Source: Pseudomonadota bacterium (GTDB taxonomy: Bacteria; Pseudomonadota; Gammaproteobacteria; Burkholderiales; Rhodocyclaceae). From it: a DNA stretch of 64,000 nucleotides. Made by a program: the position numbers and the translations under genes. Below, one piece after another: positions 10,263 to 18,442 of the stretch; the stretch's first letter is position 1, and the number at the start of each line of letters is the position of its first letter. The DNA is taken from the NCBI GenBank assembly GCA_026399515.1, contig JAPLQT010000058.1, forward strand, positions 25,213-89,212, read 5' to 3'. Below the pieces are notes generated by a model. That model was not told the origin of the DNA and ran no database searches. It worked only from the letters and a program-made list of their open reading frames with translations.

Positions 10263-10868
10263 TTATCCACAAGCCGACCTATGACATTCGGCTAAAGTCC
10301 CTGGGTAAAATTCAACGCGCACTCCTGGGTAGTATTTAACGCGCGCCGACACGCCTTGGTACGACAAGCCGGAGAGTGTCAGGTTGCTGGAGCCTAGAAA
10401 CCCAGTTATGGGATTGTTGGGGTCAGATCGAAAACAAAGGTAGAGCTTGGCGTGCAGGGTGTGGCGGAGATGGAGCTTGACGACAACCTTACCGTCCTTG
10501 AGCTGCTGCGAGAGCCTTCGAAGCCCTACCTCATCGGCATCGGTTGGTGCGCCAATTGTCAGTTGCAGGCGAAATTCATTTGCTAGGCGCCGCTTGAGAC
10601 GAATAACCGACTGATTGCTGATCGGGTCCTCGTTCGGCAGGAGCGTATATGCTTCGCGCAGCTCATCTTGCGCCAAACGCTGCATCCCAACGAGCAACCG
10701 GCACTGTTCTCCTACTCCGCCGGCCCACTTCCCGATCAATTCATCGATGCATTTCCAACCGCGAAGATTGAAATAGCCGATACAAAAATCTGCCCGGTCT
10801 GCAACATTGAGGGTATCCCGAAGAGCAGGCAGCAACGCCTGGTCGCTGTTGTCAAAGATTCTTGGCAT
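10263..10868 (-). pseudogene. PLD-family nuclease domain, N-terminal part of the split PLD-SNF2 helicase
   Basis: Host codons run from 10868 to 10352; the rest of the open frame down to 10263 is IS sequence. The 172 host residues hold a phospholipase D-type domain: H-A-K-L-Y-L, then G-S-S-N-L-T, the HxK...GSxN signature of PLD nucleases. In the uninterrupted gene the reading continues Tyr-Gln-Gly-Glu-Leu-Asn into the SNF2 part at 7713. The start at 10868 has only a weak ribosome site. As it stands it could make an isolated PLD fragment with an IS-encoded tail. Confidence 0.8.
10352..10360. repeat. target site duplication of IS21, right copy
   Basis: CGCCTTGGT immediately after the right IS end, identical to 7714-7722. 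Confidence 0.85.
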
Positions 10869-10969
10869 TTATTGTCCGCAGTGGATTGCTATTTTTGGTA
10901 TATGACTGCCGAATCGTAACTTTACCCCGCCCACAACTTACGCGTTCGTGTTTTATTGTCTCAAGGGTG

Positions 10970-10988
10970 AGGCTCGCGAGGTGAGCCT
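10970..10988 (-). terminator. weak hairpin downstream of the kfrA-like gene
   Basis: AGGCTC and GAGCCT arms with a 7-nt loop, 20 bp beyond the stop of the kfrA-like gene. No clean T-run follows on the minus strand, so a terminator role is only possible. Confidence 0.35.
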
Positions 10989-11008
10989 GGCAGAGCGAGG
11001 ACTGGACT

Positions 11009-11929
11009 TCAACGCCTTTCCTTGAAGGCCTTGGCCTCAAGGCCTTCAATCCGCTTGTGCAACGTGACAATGAGGTTCGCCTTTTCCTGGAGATCCGTTT
11101 TCAGCTTCTGGTTTTCCTGCTCAACGGTCTGCCGCCCTGCCCTTTCTGTTTCCAGATTGGCGTTGAGGACGGCCAGCTGGCCAACCGAGGTGTCACGGAT
11201 GGTTTCGAGCTCCGCAAGTCTGGATTTCAAAACTTCCTGCACAGCCTTCACACTCGCGAGATCCGATTCAGCCCCGATAGCGCGCTGACGGAGTGCCGTC
11301 TCAATCGCATGGGCGCCATCCAGCTTGCCCTGCAACTCCTGGTTCGCCGCTTTCAGCTGGCGCTCAGCCTCCCGGGCGACATCGATCTGGGTGACCGCCC
11401 ATTTCCGGGCGTCCTCAAGTTCGGCAATCTTGGCCGTGGATTCCCCCTGAATCCGATTGATCTCCACACCGTGCGCCTGGATCAACGCGGCAATATTGTC
11501 GTTGAGATTCTGAATACGCTCGTCCTTGGCGATCACGGAAGCTTTGGCTTCCGACAGCTGCTTTTCCAGATCCTTGGCGACATCTTCCATATCGGATAGC
11601 TGTCGCTCCAGATCGCCATGCGCCGCCCAGGCTTCCGCCTTTTCTGCGGCGAGCGTTTCCATGGCGACCTTCAGCTCCGCATTCGATGCCTGGATGGCCA
11701 GACGTTCGGCTTCCAAGGCGTTTTTGGCGTCCGCCTGAGCGGTGGCCCATAAGGCTTGGAACTGCGTAACCAGGTTTTGCGGGATGCCATCGATCTTTCC
11801 GGCGTCCAGATGGTGCTGGAAGGCAATCAGGTGCGACAGGGTCGGCCGCACATACGTGTTACCTGCAGCGATCGCCTCGGCGACCATCTTGTCGCACTCC
11901 TGATGTACCAGTTCCTGTCTTGTTGGCAA
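11009..11929 (-). CDS. KfrA-like coiled-coil DNA-binding protein
   Basis: 306 residues. The first 120 look like the KfrA_N domain (E-C-D-K-M-V-A-E-A-I-A-A-G, then R-P-T-L-S-H-L), a helix-turn-helix found in plasmid partition and stability regulators. Residues 95-300 are a long Ala/Glu/Lys/Gln-rich heptad coiled coil. The start is TTG at 11929, with AGGAG seven bases upstream. KfrA proteins bind their own promoter and help partition or nucleoid-like packing of plasmids. Here the gene sits divergently from the tyrosine recombinase gene rather than next to parAB. Confidence 0.8.
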   Translation of the reverse strand: MPTRQELVHQECDKMVAEAIAAGNTYVRPTLSHLIAFQHHLDAGKIDGIPQNLVTQFQALWATAQADAKNALEAERLAIQASNAELKVAMETLAAEKAEAWAAHGDLERQLSDMEDVAKDLEKQLSEAKASVIAKDERIQNLNDNIAALIQAHGVEINRIQGESTAKIAELEDARKWAVTQIDVAREAERQLKAANQELQGKLDGAHAIETALRQRAIGAESDLASVKAVQEVLKSRLAELETIRDTSVGQLAVLNANLETERAGRQTVEQENQKLKTDLQEKANLIVTLHKRIEGLEAKAFKERR

Positions 11930-11961
11930 AAAGACGCTCCTATGAAGACAATTCCTGATTC

Positions 11962-11989
11962 AGTATACCGAAGGCCTTTCAAATTGCAA
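11962..11989 (-). promoter_or_regulatory. sigma70-type promoter of the kfrA-like gene
   Basis: On the minus strand TTGCAA (11989-11984), a 16-bp spacer and a perfect TATACT (11967-11962). The start codon follows about 30 bp later. Confidence 0.6.
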
Positions 11990-12068
11990 GCAAGTACCGT
12001 AGGATTGTTCTGTTAATAAGTATCACCGTATCTGTCGCAGTAGCCTTAATAGAGATAATCAGTATTAG

Positions 12069-12097
12069 TTGTACTAGCGTACGGCATCTGGTAAAAT
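12069..12097 (+). promoter_or_regulatory. sigma70-type promoter of the tyrosine recombinase gene
   Basis: TTGTAC (12069-12074), 17-bp spacer, TAAAAT (12092-12097). The spacer begins inside a GTAC-tagc-GTAC inverted repeat, a possible operator. Confidence 0.55.
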
Positions 12098-12127
12098 GGG
12101 CACCTCTGAAAAACACGGTACCCCCGA

Positions 12128-13258
12128 TTGTTTCACGAAAACCTGCCTGCCGAGATCCCAGAAAACCCAGTAACCACGGGGCTTCCTGAGGTTTTACGAC
12201 ACACCTATCCGGGACCCGTGAAACAAATTCAGGCCGACACGGACAAGGATGCCGTATCGGAATGGCTGGCCGGATTTTCCGATTCGCCGAAGACCCTCAA
12301 AGCCTACCGGCGCGAGTCGGAGCGGTTTCTACTGTGGATAACCCAACTTCGCCCAGGCGCCACCCTGAAGCAACTGATGCTCGACGACGTGCGGGCGTAT
12401 GAAGCGTTTCTGAAGAACATCCCCGAAACCTGGATCTCGAAGGGCAAGCCGGCCAGAGCCCAACCGAACTGGCGCCCTTTTGCGGGCCAGCTCACCAAGA
12501 GCTCATTCCGGCACGCCATGATGATCCTGAAGTCAATGCTGGCCTGGCTGCAGGCGGTGGGATTTGCGGCCACCAACCCATTCGTGATCGACCGGAAGCG
12601 CTACCGCAAACCCCCGACCGCCAACCTAGGGGTGACGCGCTATCTGTCGAAGGCGGCGATTGACAGGGTTTTTGAAGAAATTGAGTGGTTGCCGGCCCTT
12701 CATCGCTACGAATTGCGAGAAAAAGCCCGAATCAGCCTTGCGTTTTGCCTGTATTACGACAGCGCGCTGCGATTGAGTGAGCCCGTCGGGGCAAATTTCG
12801 GCTCAATCGACCATGATTCCGAGGGATTCTGGCTGTATGTCGTCGGAAAAGGGGGCAAGGAAGCCCGGGTGCCGCTGTCTCCCCGGGCCATTCTGGCGCT
12901 TGCCCAATATACCGAGGCCTTTGGCCTGGATAACACCATTTCTGAGGACACCCCCCTCCTCCTGGCGATGCGCGGAAGCCGCCGACGGGCGACGGAGGCT
13001 ACCATGGGATTGGCGGTGGGGAAGATCTTGAAGACCGCGGCCAAGAGAGCTCAAGAAGCCGGGGTGTTGGAGGACGCCAAGGCCCTGGAGGCCGCCACAC
13101 CCCACTGGCTGCGGCATTCAAGGATTTCGCATCTGATCAACGGCGGGGCGAATGTGAATGTGGTGCGGCAGTTGGCGAGGCACGAGGACCTGGCGACCAC
13201 CTCAAAATACTCGCACGCGGAGGCCGAGGCGCTGCAGAAGCTGGTCGGCGTCGTTTGA
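12128..13258 (+). CDS. tyrosine recombinase / phage-type integrase
   Basis: 376 residues from a TTG at 12128; the GTG at 12219 is an alternative start. It has an N-terminal SAM-like core-binding domain (residues about 35-150) and a C-terminal catalytic domain with the R...H-x-x-R...H...Y set: A-L-R-L-S-E near residue 217, H-W-L-R-H-S-R near 325, then L-A-R-H-E-D and the nucleophile Tyr in K-Y-S-H. It breaks and rejoins DNA through a phosphotyrosine, and might resolve plasmid multimers or integrate the element. No att site could be assigned. It may share a control region with the divergent kfrA-like gene. Confidence 0.88.
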   Translation: MFHENLPAEIPENPVTTGLPEVLRHTYPGPVKQIQADTDKDAVSEWLAGFSDSPKTLKAYRRESERFLLWITQLRPGATLKQLMLDDVRAYEAFLKNIPETWISKGKPARAQPNWRPFAGQLTKSSFRHAMMILKSMLAWLQAVGFAATNPFVIDRKRYRKPPTANLGVTRYLSKAAIDRVFEEIEWLPALHRYELREKARISLAFCLYYDSALRLSEPVGANFGSIDHDSEGFWLYVVGKGGKEARVPLSPRAILALAQYTEAFGLDNTISEDTPLLLAMRGSRRRATEATMGLAVGKILKTAAKRAQEAGVLEDAKALEAATPHWLRHSRISHLINGGANVNVVRQLARHEDLATTSKYSHAEAEALQKLVGVV

Positions 13259-13277
13259 CTGGGATTGCGATCTCCGC

Positions 13278-13316
13278 TTGCAGCACTGCCTGTATCGGTG
13301 TATAAACACCAATACA
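13278..13316 (+). promoter_or_regulatory. toxin-antitoxin promoter with overlapping palindromic operator
   Basis: TTGCAG (13278-13283), 17-bp spacer, TATAAA (13301-13306). A 26-bp inverted repeat at 13291-13316 (arms TGTAT...ATACA and GGTGT...ACACC) covers the -10 box. This is the layout expected for autoregulation by the ribbon-helix-helix antitoxin encoded 29 bp downstream. Confidence 0.65.
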
Positions 13317-13344
13317 CATATACACTCAAACACGGGGCGTTTCC

Positions 13345-13584
13345 ATGACTTCAGTTCGCTGGAATGTGGCGGTTTCCGCAGATACCGACCAGTCCGTCCG
13401 GATGTATCTGGCGGGCCAGGGCGGCGGACGCAAAGGGGAGTTATCCAGGTTCATTGAGGAGGCGGTTCGGTCGCATATCCTCGAACTGACGGCAGAAGAC
13501 GCCAAGGCGGCCAACGCCGATGTCAATGAGGTGGATTTGGCGGCCATCGTCGCCGATGCGGTCCAGTGGGCCCGTAATCAGTAA
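13345..13584 (+). CDS. ribbon-helix-helix type antitoxin
   Basis: 79 residues. The N-terminus (V-R-W-N-V-A-V-S-A-D-T-D, then L-S-R-F-I-E-E-A-V-R-S-H-I-L) fits a short RHH DNA-binding fold of the kind paired with PIN toxins; the acidic C-terminus would bind the toxin. Its stop codon shares one base with the ATG of the PIN toxin gene (13584), a typical toxin-antitoxin overlap. The toxin is broken by an IS3-family element, so this antitoxin is probably an orphan. A palindrome over its promoter suggests autoregulation. Confidence 0.75.
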   Translation: MTSVRWNVAVSADTDQSVRMYLAGQGGGRKGELSRFIEEAVRSHILELTAEDAKAANADVNEVDLAAIVADAVQWARNQ

Positions 13585-13748
13585 TGCGGGTCGTCCTGGA
13601 CACCAATGTCCTGAGAAGTGGCTCGGTTTATTAGGACAGATTTTGGGGTTTCTTAAGTGGATCCCCTGCGGGTGGTGGTTATCCAGGGCGCCGCCGCCCG
13701 CCCCTTTGAGGCGGAAGGCGAGTGGCGCGGTGGGTAACCAGATTCGCA

Positions 13749-14573
13749 TTACGCTGCCAGTGGCATCGGTTGATTGAAGTATGTCATATCCGGAGTGCGC
13801 CCGTTCAAAGATGAATGCGGTCGTTCCGAGTTGTAGATAGTGAAGTACGTCGCCAGTCTCTGCTTGGCTTCGGCGACGTTCTCGTAAGCATGGAGATAGA
13901 CGTGCTCGTATTTGACGCTCTTCCAGATGCGCTCGACAAAGACGTTGTCGATCCAACGTCCCTTACCATCCATGCTGATCCGGATGTCGTTGGCCTTGAG
14001 AACGCCGGTGAATTCGGCGCTGGTGAATTGGCTGCCCTGGTCGGTGTTGAAGATTTCCGGCCTGCCGTACTTGAAGATCGCTTCTTCCAGTGCTTCGACA
14101 CAGAAGTCCGTGCTCATGGTGATCGACACACGATGGGAAAGCACCTTTCTGGTCGCCCAATCGACGATGGCGATCAAATAGACGAAGCCCCGGCGCATGG
14201 GGATGTAGGTAATGTCGGCCGCCCAGCAATGATTGGGACGGTCGATGGTGAGGCCCCGGAGCAGGTATGGGTAGATCGGATGCGCCGGATGCGGCGTGCT
14301 GGTCTTGCGTTGGCGGGAGATCGCCGTGATGCCCATCTTCACCATCAGCGTAGCCACATGCTGGCGACCGACCTGGATGCCCTTGAGCCTCAGCATGTCT
14401 CGTAGCATCCGGCTACCGGCGAACGGATAGTTCAAGTGCAACTCGTCGATTCGTCGCATCAGTGCCAAGTCCGTGTCGGATGTCGGGCGCGGCAGGTAGT
14501 ACAGGTTCGAATGCGAGATCGCCAACAGCTCCGCCTGGCGGGTCATCGGCAGTTTGTGAGTGGTGTCGATCAT
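13749..14573 (-). CDS. IS3-family transposase OrfB (DDE integrase domain)
   Basis: 274 residues with an rve catalytic core: W-A-A-D-I-T-Y-I-P (first Asp), F-N-T-D-Q-G-S-Q-F-T (second Asp) and the final Glu region F-V-E-R-I-W-K-S-V-K-Y-E. An HTH_21-like segment lies at the N-terminus. The start overlaps the orfA stop (ATGA), allowing coupling or a -1 frameshift fusion as in other IS3 elements. It looks intact. Confidence 0.92.
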   Translation of the reverse strand: MIDTTHKLPMTRQAELLAISHSNLYYLPRPTSDTDLALMRRIDELHLNYPFAGSRMLRDMLRLKGIQVGRQHVATLMVKMGITAISRQRKTSTPHPAHPIYPYLLRGLTIDRPNHCWAADITYIPMRRGFVYLIAIVDWATRKVLSHRVSITMSTDFCVEALEEAIFKYGRPEIFNTDQGSQFTSAEFTGVLKANDIRISMDGKGRWIDNVFVERIWKSVKYEHVYLHAYENVAEAKQRLATYFTIYNSERPHSSLNGRTPDMTYFNQPMPLAA

Positions 14574-14872
14574 TTCTTTGCGCTCGCATCGCCGATGCGA
14601 CCGAGCGCGCCGGCCAAAAAATCAATCTCCAGGGCTTGTTGGCCGATTTTGGCTTGCATATCCTTCGTACTCGGTCCGGTGTCTCGTTTCTCCGCCGGCG
14701 TCATGAACACGTCGGTCGCACCTTCCAGCAGCTGGGTTCGCCATTGTGTGATTTGGTTTGTGTGCAGATCGAACTTCTCTGCCAGTTCGGCTAGGGTCTT
14801 GTCACCTTTCAGCGCGGCGACGGCGACCTTTGCCTTGAATGCCGCCGTATGATTCCTTCTGGGCCTTCTCAT
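14570..14872 (-). CDS. IS3-family transposase OrfA (helix-turn-helix)
   Basis: 100 residues. An IS3 OrfA-type N-terminal HTH (T-A-A-F-K-A-K-V-A-V-A-A-L-K-G-D-K-T-L-A-E-L) binds the terminal repeats, followed by a leucine-rich helix for multimerisation. It overlaps orfB by 4 bp. Confidence 0.9.
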   Translation of the reverse strand: MRRPRRNHTAAFKAKVAVAALKGDKTLAELAEKFDLHTNQITQWRTQLLEGATDVFMTPAEKRDTGPSTKDMQAKIGQQALEIDFLAGALGRIGDASAKK

Positions 14873-15352
14873 CTGCTGCTCCTTTCGCGGACGATTTACT
14901 CGCCCATAAGAGCAGGGTTTCCACTTATCGGCCAGTCCTATTTTGCCGGGCCACTTCTCTGCTCAGTGCCCTGATTTCACCGCACGGTCCGCCGGAGGTC
15001 ATCTATCGGGCCTGGCGCGCCGCAAAGTTTGAGATCGTGACCTCCACAAAGCAGCTGGATGAACTGCGGCGGGCCAGCCGCTACCCGAAGTTCAAGGACA
15101 TCCTTCAGCCGCACCGGGTGGGCACCATGGTCAATAACCTACAACGGGCCATCGTCCTGGAGTCCCTGCCCACCGACATCGAGGCTGAGGATCCGTTTGA
15201 CGCCTTCCTTCTGGCCATGGCCATTGCCGGCCGAGCCGACTTTCTGGTAACCGGGGACCACCGCGCCGGCCTCCTGAAACGGGTTAACCACGAAAACACC
15301 CGAATCCTGACGCCGGCGGCATTTTGCGCGGAGGCGCTTTAGTCCGGACACC

Positions 15353-15380
15353 AAAAAAGACCCCGGCTCAAGGCCGGGGC
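15353..15380 (-). terminator. rho-independent terminator (minus strand)
   Basis: Hairpin CCCCGGC-tcaa-GGCCGGGG at 15361-15379, followed on the minus strand by a T-run (the AAAAAA at 15353-15358). It lies beyond the 3' end of the phasin-like ORF; the plus-strand PIN remnant ends just before it. Confidence 0.7.
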
Positions 15381-15428
15381 TGAATCCAGTCTTAGACGAC
15401 TGGAGGAGGAGACGGTACAGATATTCGG

Positions 15429-15683
15429 TCAGGCGACTTTCTTGAGCTTGGCAGCTGACGCGCCGGTAGCCTTGACCGCGGCGCCGGTGGCAGCCGACAG
15501 GTTGGCTTCGGCTTCGGTACCCTTCGGGGCATTCCTGGACGCGGTCTTGACGGCGCCTGTCACAGCCCTCTGGCAGCCATTTTGGTGCCCGGCGGGTTTT
15601 TGCTCTTCATTCCGGCGATTTATCGCTGGTTCAGGCAGCGGTAGATCGTTTTCGGTGACCTGCGTCCACGTTAGATATGGCAA
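15429..15683 (-). pseudogene. phasin-like remnant
   Basis: 84 codons. The second half reads N-A-P-K-G-T-E-A-E-A-N-L-S-A-A-T and A-A-V-K-A-T-G, which resembles pieces of the C-terminus of polyhydroxyalkanoate granule phasins. In whole phasins the N-A-P-x-G-T-E box and the E-A-N box are separated by some 30 residues; here they are adjacent, and the normal N-terminal helices are missing. I read it as an internally deleted phasin remnant still followed by its terminator. The call rests on memory of the family. Confidence 0.4.
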
Positions 15684-15692
15684 GATCGCCTA

Positions 15693-15998
15693 ATGACACG
15701 CTCTGATCTCATTGATGCTCTGGCAGCTCGTTTTACGGCGCTGACTCGCGCGGACGCGGATGCGGCCGTCAAGTTGATTCTGGAGACCTTGAATACCACA
15801 CTCGCTGCGGGTAACCGGGTCGAGATTCGGGGTTTTGGGAGCTTTGGGCTGAATCTGCGGAAGCCGCGCATCGGCCGGAATCCGAAGTCGGGGGAGAAGG
15901 TTGAGGTCCCGGCCAAGTTTGTACCGCACTTCAAGTCCGGAAAGGAACTGCAGGAACGGGTGGATTATCCAAAGGCCGTGGCGAGGAAAGTTGCCTGA
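15693..15998 (+). CDS. IHF-beta/HU-family DNA-bending protein
   Basis: 101 residues, the normal length for an IHF subunit. T-R-S-D-L-I-D-A-L is the IhfB-like N-terminus; [11 protein letters not shown] precedes the beta arm with the R-x-G-R-N-P-K-S-G-E motif, whose proline intercalates DNA. Plasmid copies of IHF often aid replication or site-specific recombination; the parAB-origin region is next door. A short hairpin (TCGGGC...GCCCGA, about 15996-16021) follows the stop without a T-run. Confidence 0.88.
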   Translation: MTRSDLIDALAARFTALTRADADAAVKLILETLNTTLAAGNRVEIRGFGSFGLNLRKPRIGRNPKSGEKVEVPAKFVPHFKSGKELQERVDYPKAVARKVA

Positions 15999-16054
15999 AT
16001 CGGGCCCGCTGAAGAGCCCGAACCGAGCAGCTGGATCATTCCGGGAAGCGTCGA

Positions 16055-17080
16055 TTAGTCAGGCTCGACCAAGAGCTTTTGGACGAACTCGCGGAGGCGG
16101 TTTTCTTTGGTCTTTGAAAGAGCGGCCATCCTGATCTTGACAGTTAGTGCAGTCGCGTCTCGGGTGATGGATCCCGCTTGTTCCTTGCCCACAAAGAGCT
16201 TCTTGATATCTCTTTCACTACGAGTGGCCTTCCCCCTCGCTACATGATTCTTGATTGCGTCTGCAAGTTTCGGATGGGGAATATCTCCTGCCTTCACTTG
16301 AGGCCACAAATCTATAAGTGCTTGGAGTGCCGGCTCACCGTGGCCCGCGAGAGTATCCTTAAGTGCAATTGCTGAGTGTCGGGTTAGCAAACGCGGCACT
16401 TGTTCGAGATCAGCAATCACGAAGGCAGGCAGCTTGTCGAATGCCAGATAGCGATATAGCTCGCTCCTCGTCATCCCGAGTGCCTCCGCGAAGGCGGTCC
16501 GATTCGGGAAATCAGCCTCCGCCCGGACAATTGCAATGCTGATTTCGTAGTCGCTTAGATCTTCTCGGTCAATGTTTTCCGCGAGTGCCATGGCGGCCAT
16601 ATCCTGATCGGGCACCTCCACCACGACTGCCTTTATTTCCCGCATTTCCAATAGCTTATGCGCTCGAAGTCGCCTTTCCCCGGCCACAAGCTGAAATGTG
16701 GACCCTGGAGGTACACTTTGTGAGGTGTACCCTGAGGGTACACATTTCCTGACGATGATCGGCTGAATCAAGCCTACTTCCCGAATGCTGCTGGCAAGCT
16801 TCAATATCTCCCCATCTTCAAAAACACGCCGAGGTTGCCAAGGGTTTGCTGATATGGAATCAATGGCGACCATCATTGACCCCGCCTGCGCCAACCTCGA
16901 CTCAAGCTGAGCGATTCTTTCATTTTTTTCAGCGACCCTAAGCTGAAATTCACTAGCTTGTCCTATTCCGGTCTTGGGACGCGACTGCCTCTTCTCCTGA
17001 TTGGCCATTATTGCGAGTTCTTCATCTGACTTCGCCCTCAATCCAGCCGTCTTAGCTTTAAGGGTGTCCTTAAGCGACAT
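16055..17080 (-). CDS. parB: plasmid partition protein ParB
   Basis: 341 residues from the ATG at 17080, chosen for its GGAGG site six bases upstream; an in-frame ATG at 17101 would overlap parA by 32 bp. Order: a charged N-terminal segment for ParA contact, a coiled stretch, the ParB N-domain (N-P-W-Q-P-R-R at about residue 80; G-L-I-Q-P-I; G-E-R-R-L-R-A-H; A-L-A-E-N-I-D-R-E-D-L-S), then a KorB-like helix-turn-helix (A-L-G-M-T-R-S-E-L-Y-R-Y-L). It binds parS sites and recruits ParA. No clear parS palindrome was recognised by eye. Confidence 0.93.
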   Translation of the reverse strand: MSLKDTLKAKTAGLRAKSDEELAIMANQEKRQSRPKTGIGQASEFQLRVAEKNERIAQLESRLAQAGSMMVAIDSISANPWQPRRVFEDGEILKLASSIREVGLIQPIIVRKCVPSGYTSQSVPPGSTFQLVAGERRLRAHKLLEMREIKAVVVEVPDQDMAAMALAENIDREDLSDYEISIAIVRAEADFPNRTAFAEALGMTRSELYRYLAFDKLPAFVIADLEQVPRLLTRHSAIALKDTLAGHGEPALQALIDLWPQVKAGDIPHPKLADAIKNHVARGKATRSERDIKKLFVGKEQAGSITRDATALTVKIRMAALSKTKENRLREFVQKLLVEPD

Positions 17081-18281
17081 CTTGGCCTCCGTCTTCTCCA
17101 TACCATTTTGCAATAATCTTTTGATTGATAAGATCAACAAACCCGTCGTAAGCCTGCTTTGCTCTTAGATACGTTTTTGTATTGCCATCCCATTTGGAGA
17201 TGTCGTAGATCGATCCGAACTGAGCGGACATCGTGCCTGCCATCGACGTACTCGGAATTTCGACGGGAAGCACCAATTGCTGGTACGTCTTCAGAATCCA
17301 GTCCTTGACGATCGGTGCTGCCGTGTCCGAAGCCACGCTCGAAAGTAACACGCTCACGAAATCAAATCTCTTACTCGCACCCTGCTTTTCAAAATTCTCG
17401 ACGAGGTCTGAAAATAGTGCCCAGAACGATGCACTGGATGCGTAATCAAGAGTTCGCGGCGGCAGCGGCACTATCATGCCGTCGCCGGCCATGAGGGCAT
17501 TGATACTGAGGTAACTCAGGGCGGGTGGCGTATCAAAGAGGATTACGTCATAGACATCGCGCAATGGTGCAATCCCATTGCTAATAATCTCCCAAAATCG
17601 AAACTTGTCCTCGTGCTTCATCACTTGAGACGGGATATAAAACTCGGCAGCAAATAGTGAGGCCATCGCCGGAACGATGTCCATGCCATCCCAATATGTG
17701 GGCCTACATGCATAGGAAAGGTCCGGCATGTCTCCATAAATCAGCGGGATCACCGTATCCTCTTCGACGACGTCCTTTTCAGGCAACAGGCCGCAAAGTG
17801 CTGTCAAGCTTCCTTGAGGGTCCAAGTCGATCACGAGTACCTTATGACCACGTAGCGTCAAACCTTGGCCCAAGGTCATGACGGTCGTCGTCTTTGTAGA
17901 GCCCCCTTTGAAATTGGCAGCAACAATACTGAAGCCAGACTTCCCTTCAGGTCGCAATGGGAGACCAGATTCTGCTCGGACCCACTGGCGCGCTTCGGCC
18001 AGGGTAAATATCCGGCTCTTGCCTACGCCTTGCGCTTCTCCCGGAGGGAGTTCGCCTTTGCTGATCAGGTAATTGAGCCTGGTCTTATCAATGCCGCACA
18101 ATGCTGATAGAGTGGTTGTTGTGAAGGTTGGCGCAATCTTCGCTGGACTTGGCGAAAGCATTGCGTCTCGCACGTTTGCCAACATTTCTTCTGCGCGACT
18201 ATTGATATTCGCCAGTTCACGAACGCCAATGCTGGTATCAATCGCTCGAAGTGAAGGCATTAACTGCATTGCCGTTTTCAT
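17070..18281 (-). CDS. parA: plasmid partition ATPase ParA
   Basis: 403 residues, of the larger ParA class with an N-terminal DNA-binding domain (a MerR-like helix-turn-helix around residues 50-95), which suggests it also represses its own operon. The deviant Walker A (F-K-G-G-S-T-K-T-T-T) lies near residue 130; D-L-D-P-Q-G-S and F-D-T-P-P-A-L follow. AGGAG precedes the ATG at 18281. The gene begins next to the origin iterons, and parB overlaps its 3' end. Confidence 0.94.
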   Translation of the reverse strand: MKTAMQLMPSLRAIDTSIGVRELANINSRAEEMLANVRDAMLSPSPAKIAPTFTTTTLSALCGIDKTRLNYLISKGELPPGEAQGVGKSRIFTLAEARQWVRAESGLPLRPEGKSGFSIVAANFKGGSTKTTTVMTLGQGLTLRGHKVLVIDLDPQGSLTALCGLLPEKDVVEEDTVIPLIYGDMPDLSYACRPTYWDGMDIVPAMASLFAAEFYIPSQVMKHEDKFRFWEIISNGIAPLRDVYDVILFDTPPALSYLSINALMAGDGMIVPLPPRTLDYASSASFWALFSDLVENFEKQGASKRFDFVSVLLSSVASDTAAPIVKDWILKTYQQLVLPVEIPSTSMAGTMSAQFGSIYDISKWDGNTKTYLRAKQAYDGFVDLINQKIIAKWYGEDGGQDVA

Positions 18282-18410
18282 TTAATGCTCCTACGGTTAC
18301 CATATAATTTCCTAGAAACCATAGAATACATCCACAGGGCTTAGAGTATCAAGGAAACAGATGAATAAAATACCATCTGCTATAAGAAAACAGCGCAGAA
18401 ATAGGAATTC

Positions 18411-18442
18411 GTATTTCGAGTGATATCGTGTTTCGAGTGATA
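18411..18442 (-). repeat. two iterons in inverted orientation
   Basis: GTATTTCGAGTGATA (18411-18425) and GTTTCGAGTGATA (18430-18442) are the reverse complement of the TATCACTCGAA iteron core found downstream. Inverted copies away from the main array can act in parA control or copy-number handcuffing. Confidence 0.7.

Larger units (their letters stand above)
7723..10351 (+). mobile_element. IS21-family insertion sequence (2629 bp)
   Basis: The ends are imperfect inverted repeats that begin TGTTGACGCGCGCT on the left and, on the opposite strand, TGTCGGCGCGCGTT on the right; both run on to a TACCCAG box, so the element has 5'-TG...CA-3' termini. A second TACCCAG-type repeat lies further inside each end, as is usual for the IS21 multiple terminal repeats. 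The element is flanked by a 9-bp duplication and contains istA and istB. Its removal restores a single open frame for the host PLD-SNF2 helicase gene, so the insertion looks recent. Confidence 0.92.
13614..14958 (-). mobile_element. IS3-family insertion sequence (1345 bp)
   Basis: Imperfect terminal inverted repeats start AGAAGTGGCTCGG on the left and AGAAGTGGCCCGG on the opposite strand at the right, both running to a TAGGAC box. It is flanked by the 3-bp duplication CTG (13611-13613 and 14959-14961). orfA and orfB are on the minus strand and overlap. Excision in silico restores the PIN toxin frame exactly, which fixes the boundaries. Confidence 0.9.
13584..15342 (+). pseudogene. PIN-domain ribonuclease toxin, split by an IS3-family element
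   Basis: Codons 1-10 lie at 13584-13613 (M-R-V-V-L-D-T-N-V-L, with the first catalytic Asp); the rest lies at 14962-15342. Removing the 1345-bp IS and one CTG copy gives a continuous 136-residue PIN protein reading D-T-N-V-L-L-S-A-L-I-S-P. It keeps the later acidic residues (D-P-F-D-A-F-L; V-T-G-D-H-R). PIN toxins cleave RNA. With the insertion, translation from 13584 stops after 16 codons, so the toxin is inactivated. Confidence 0.85.
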
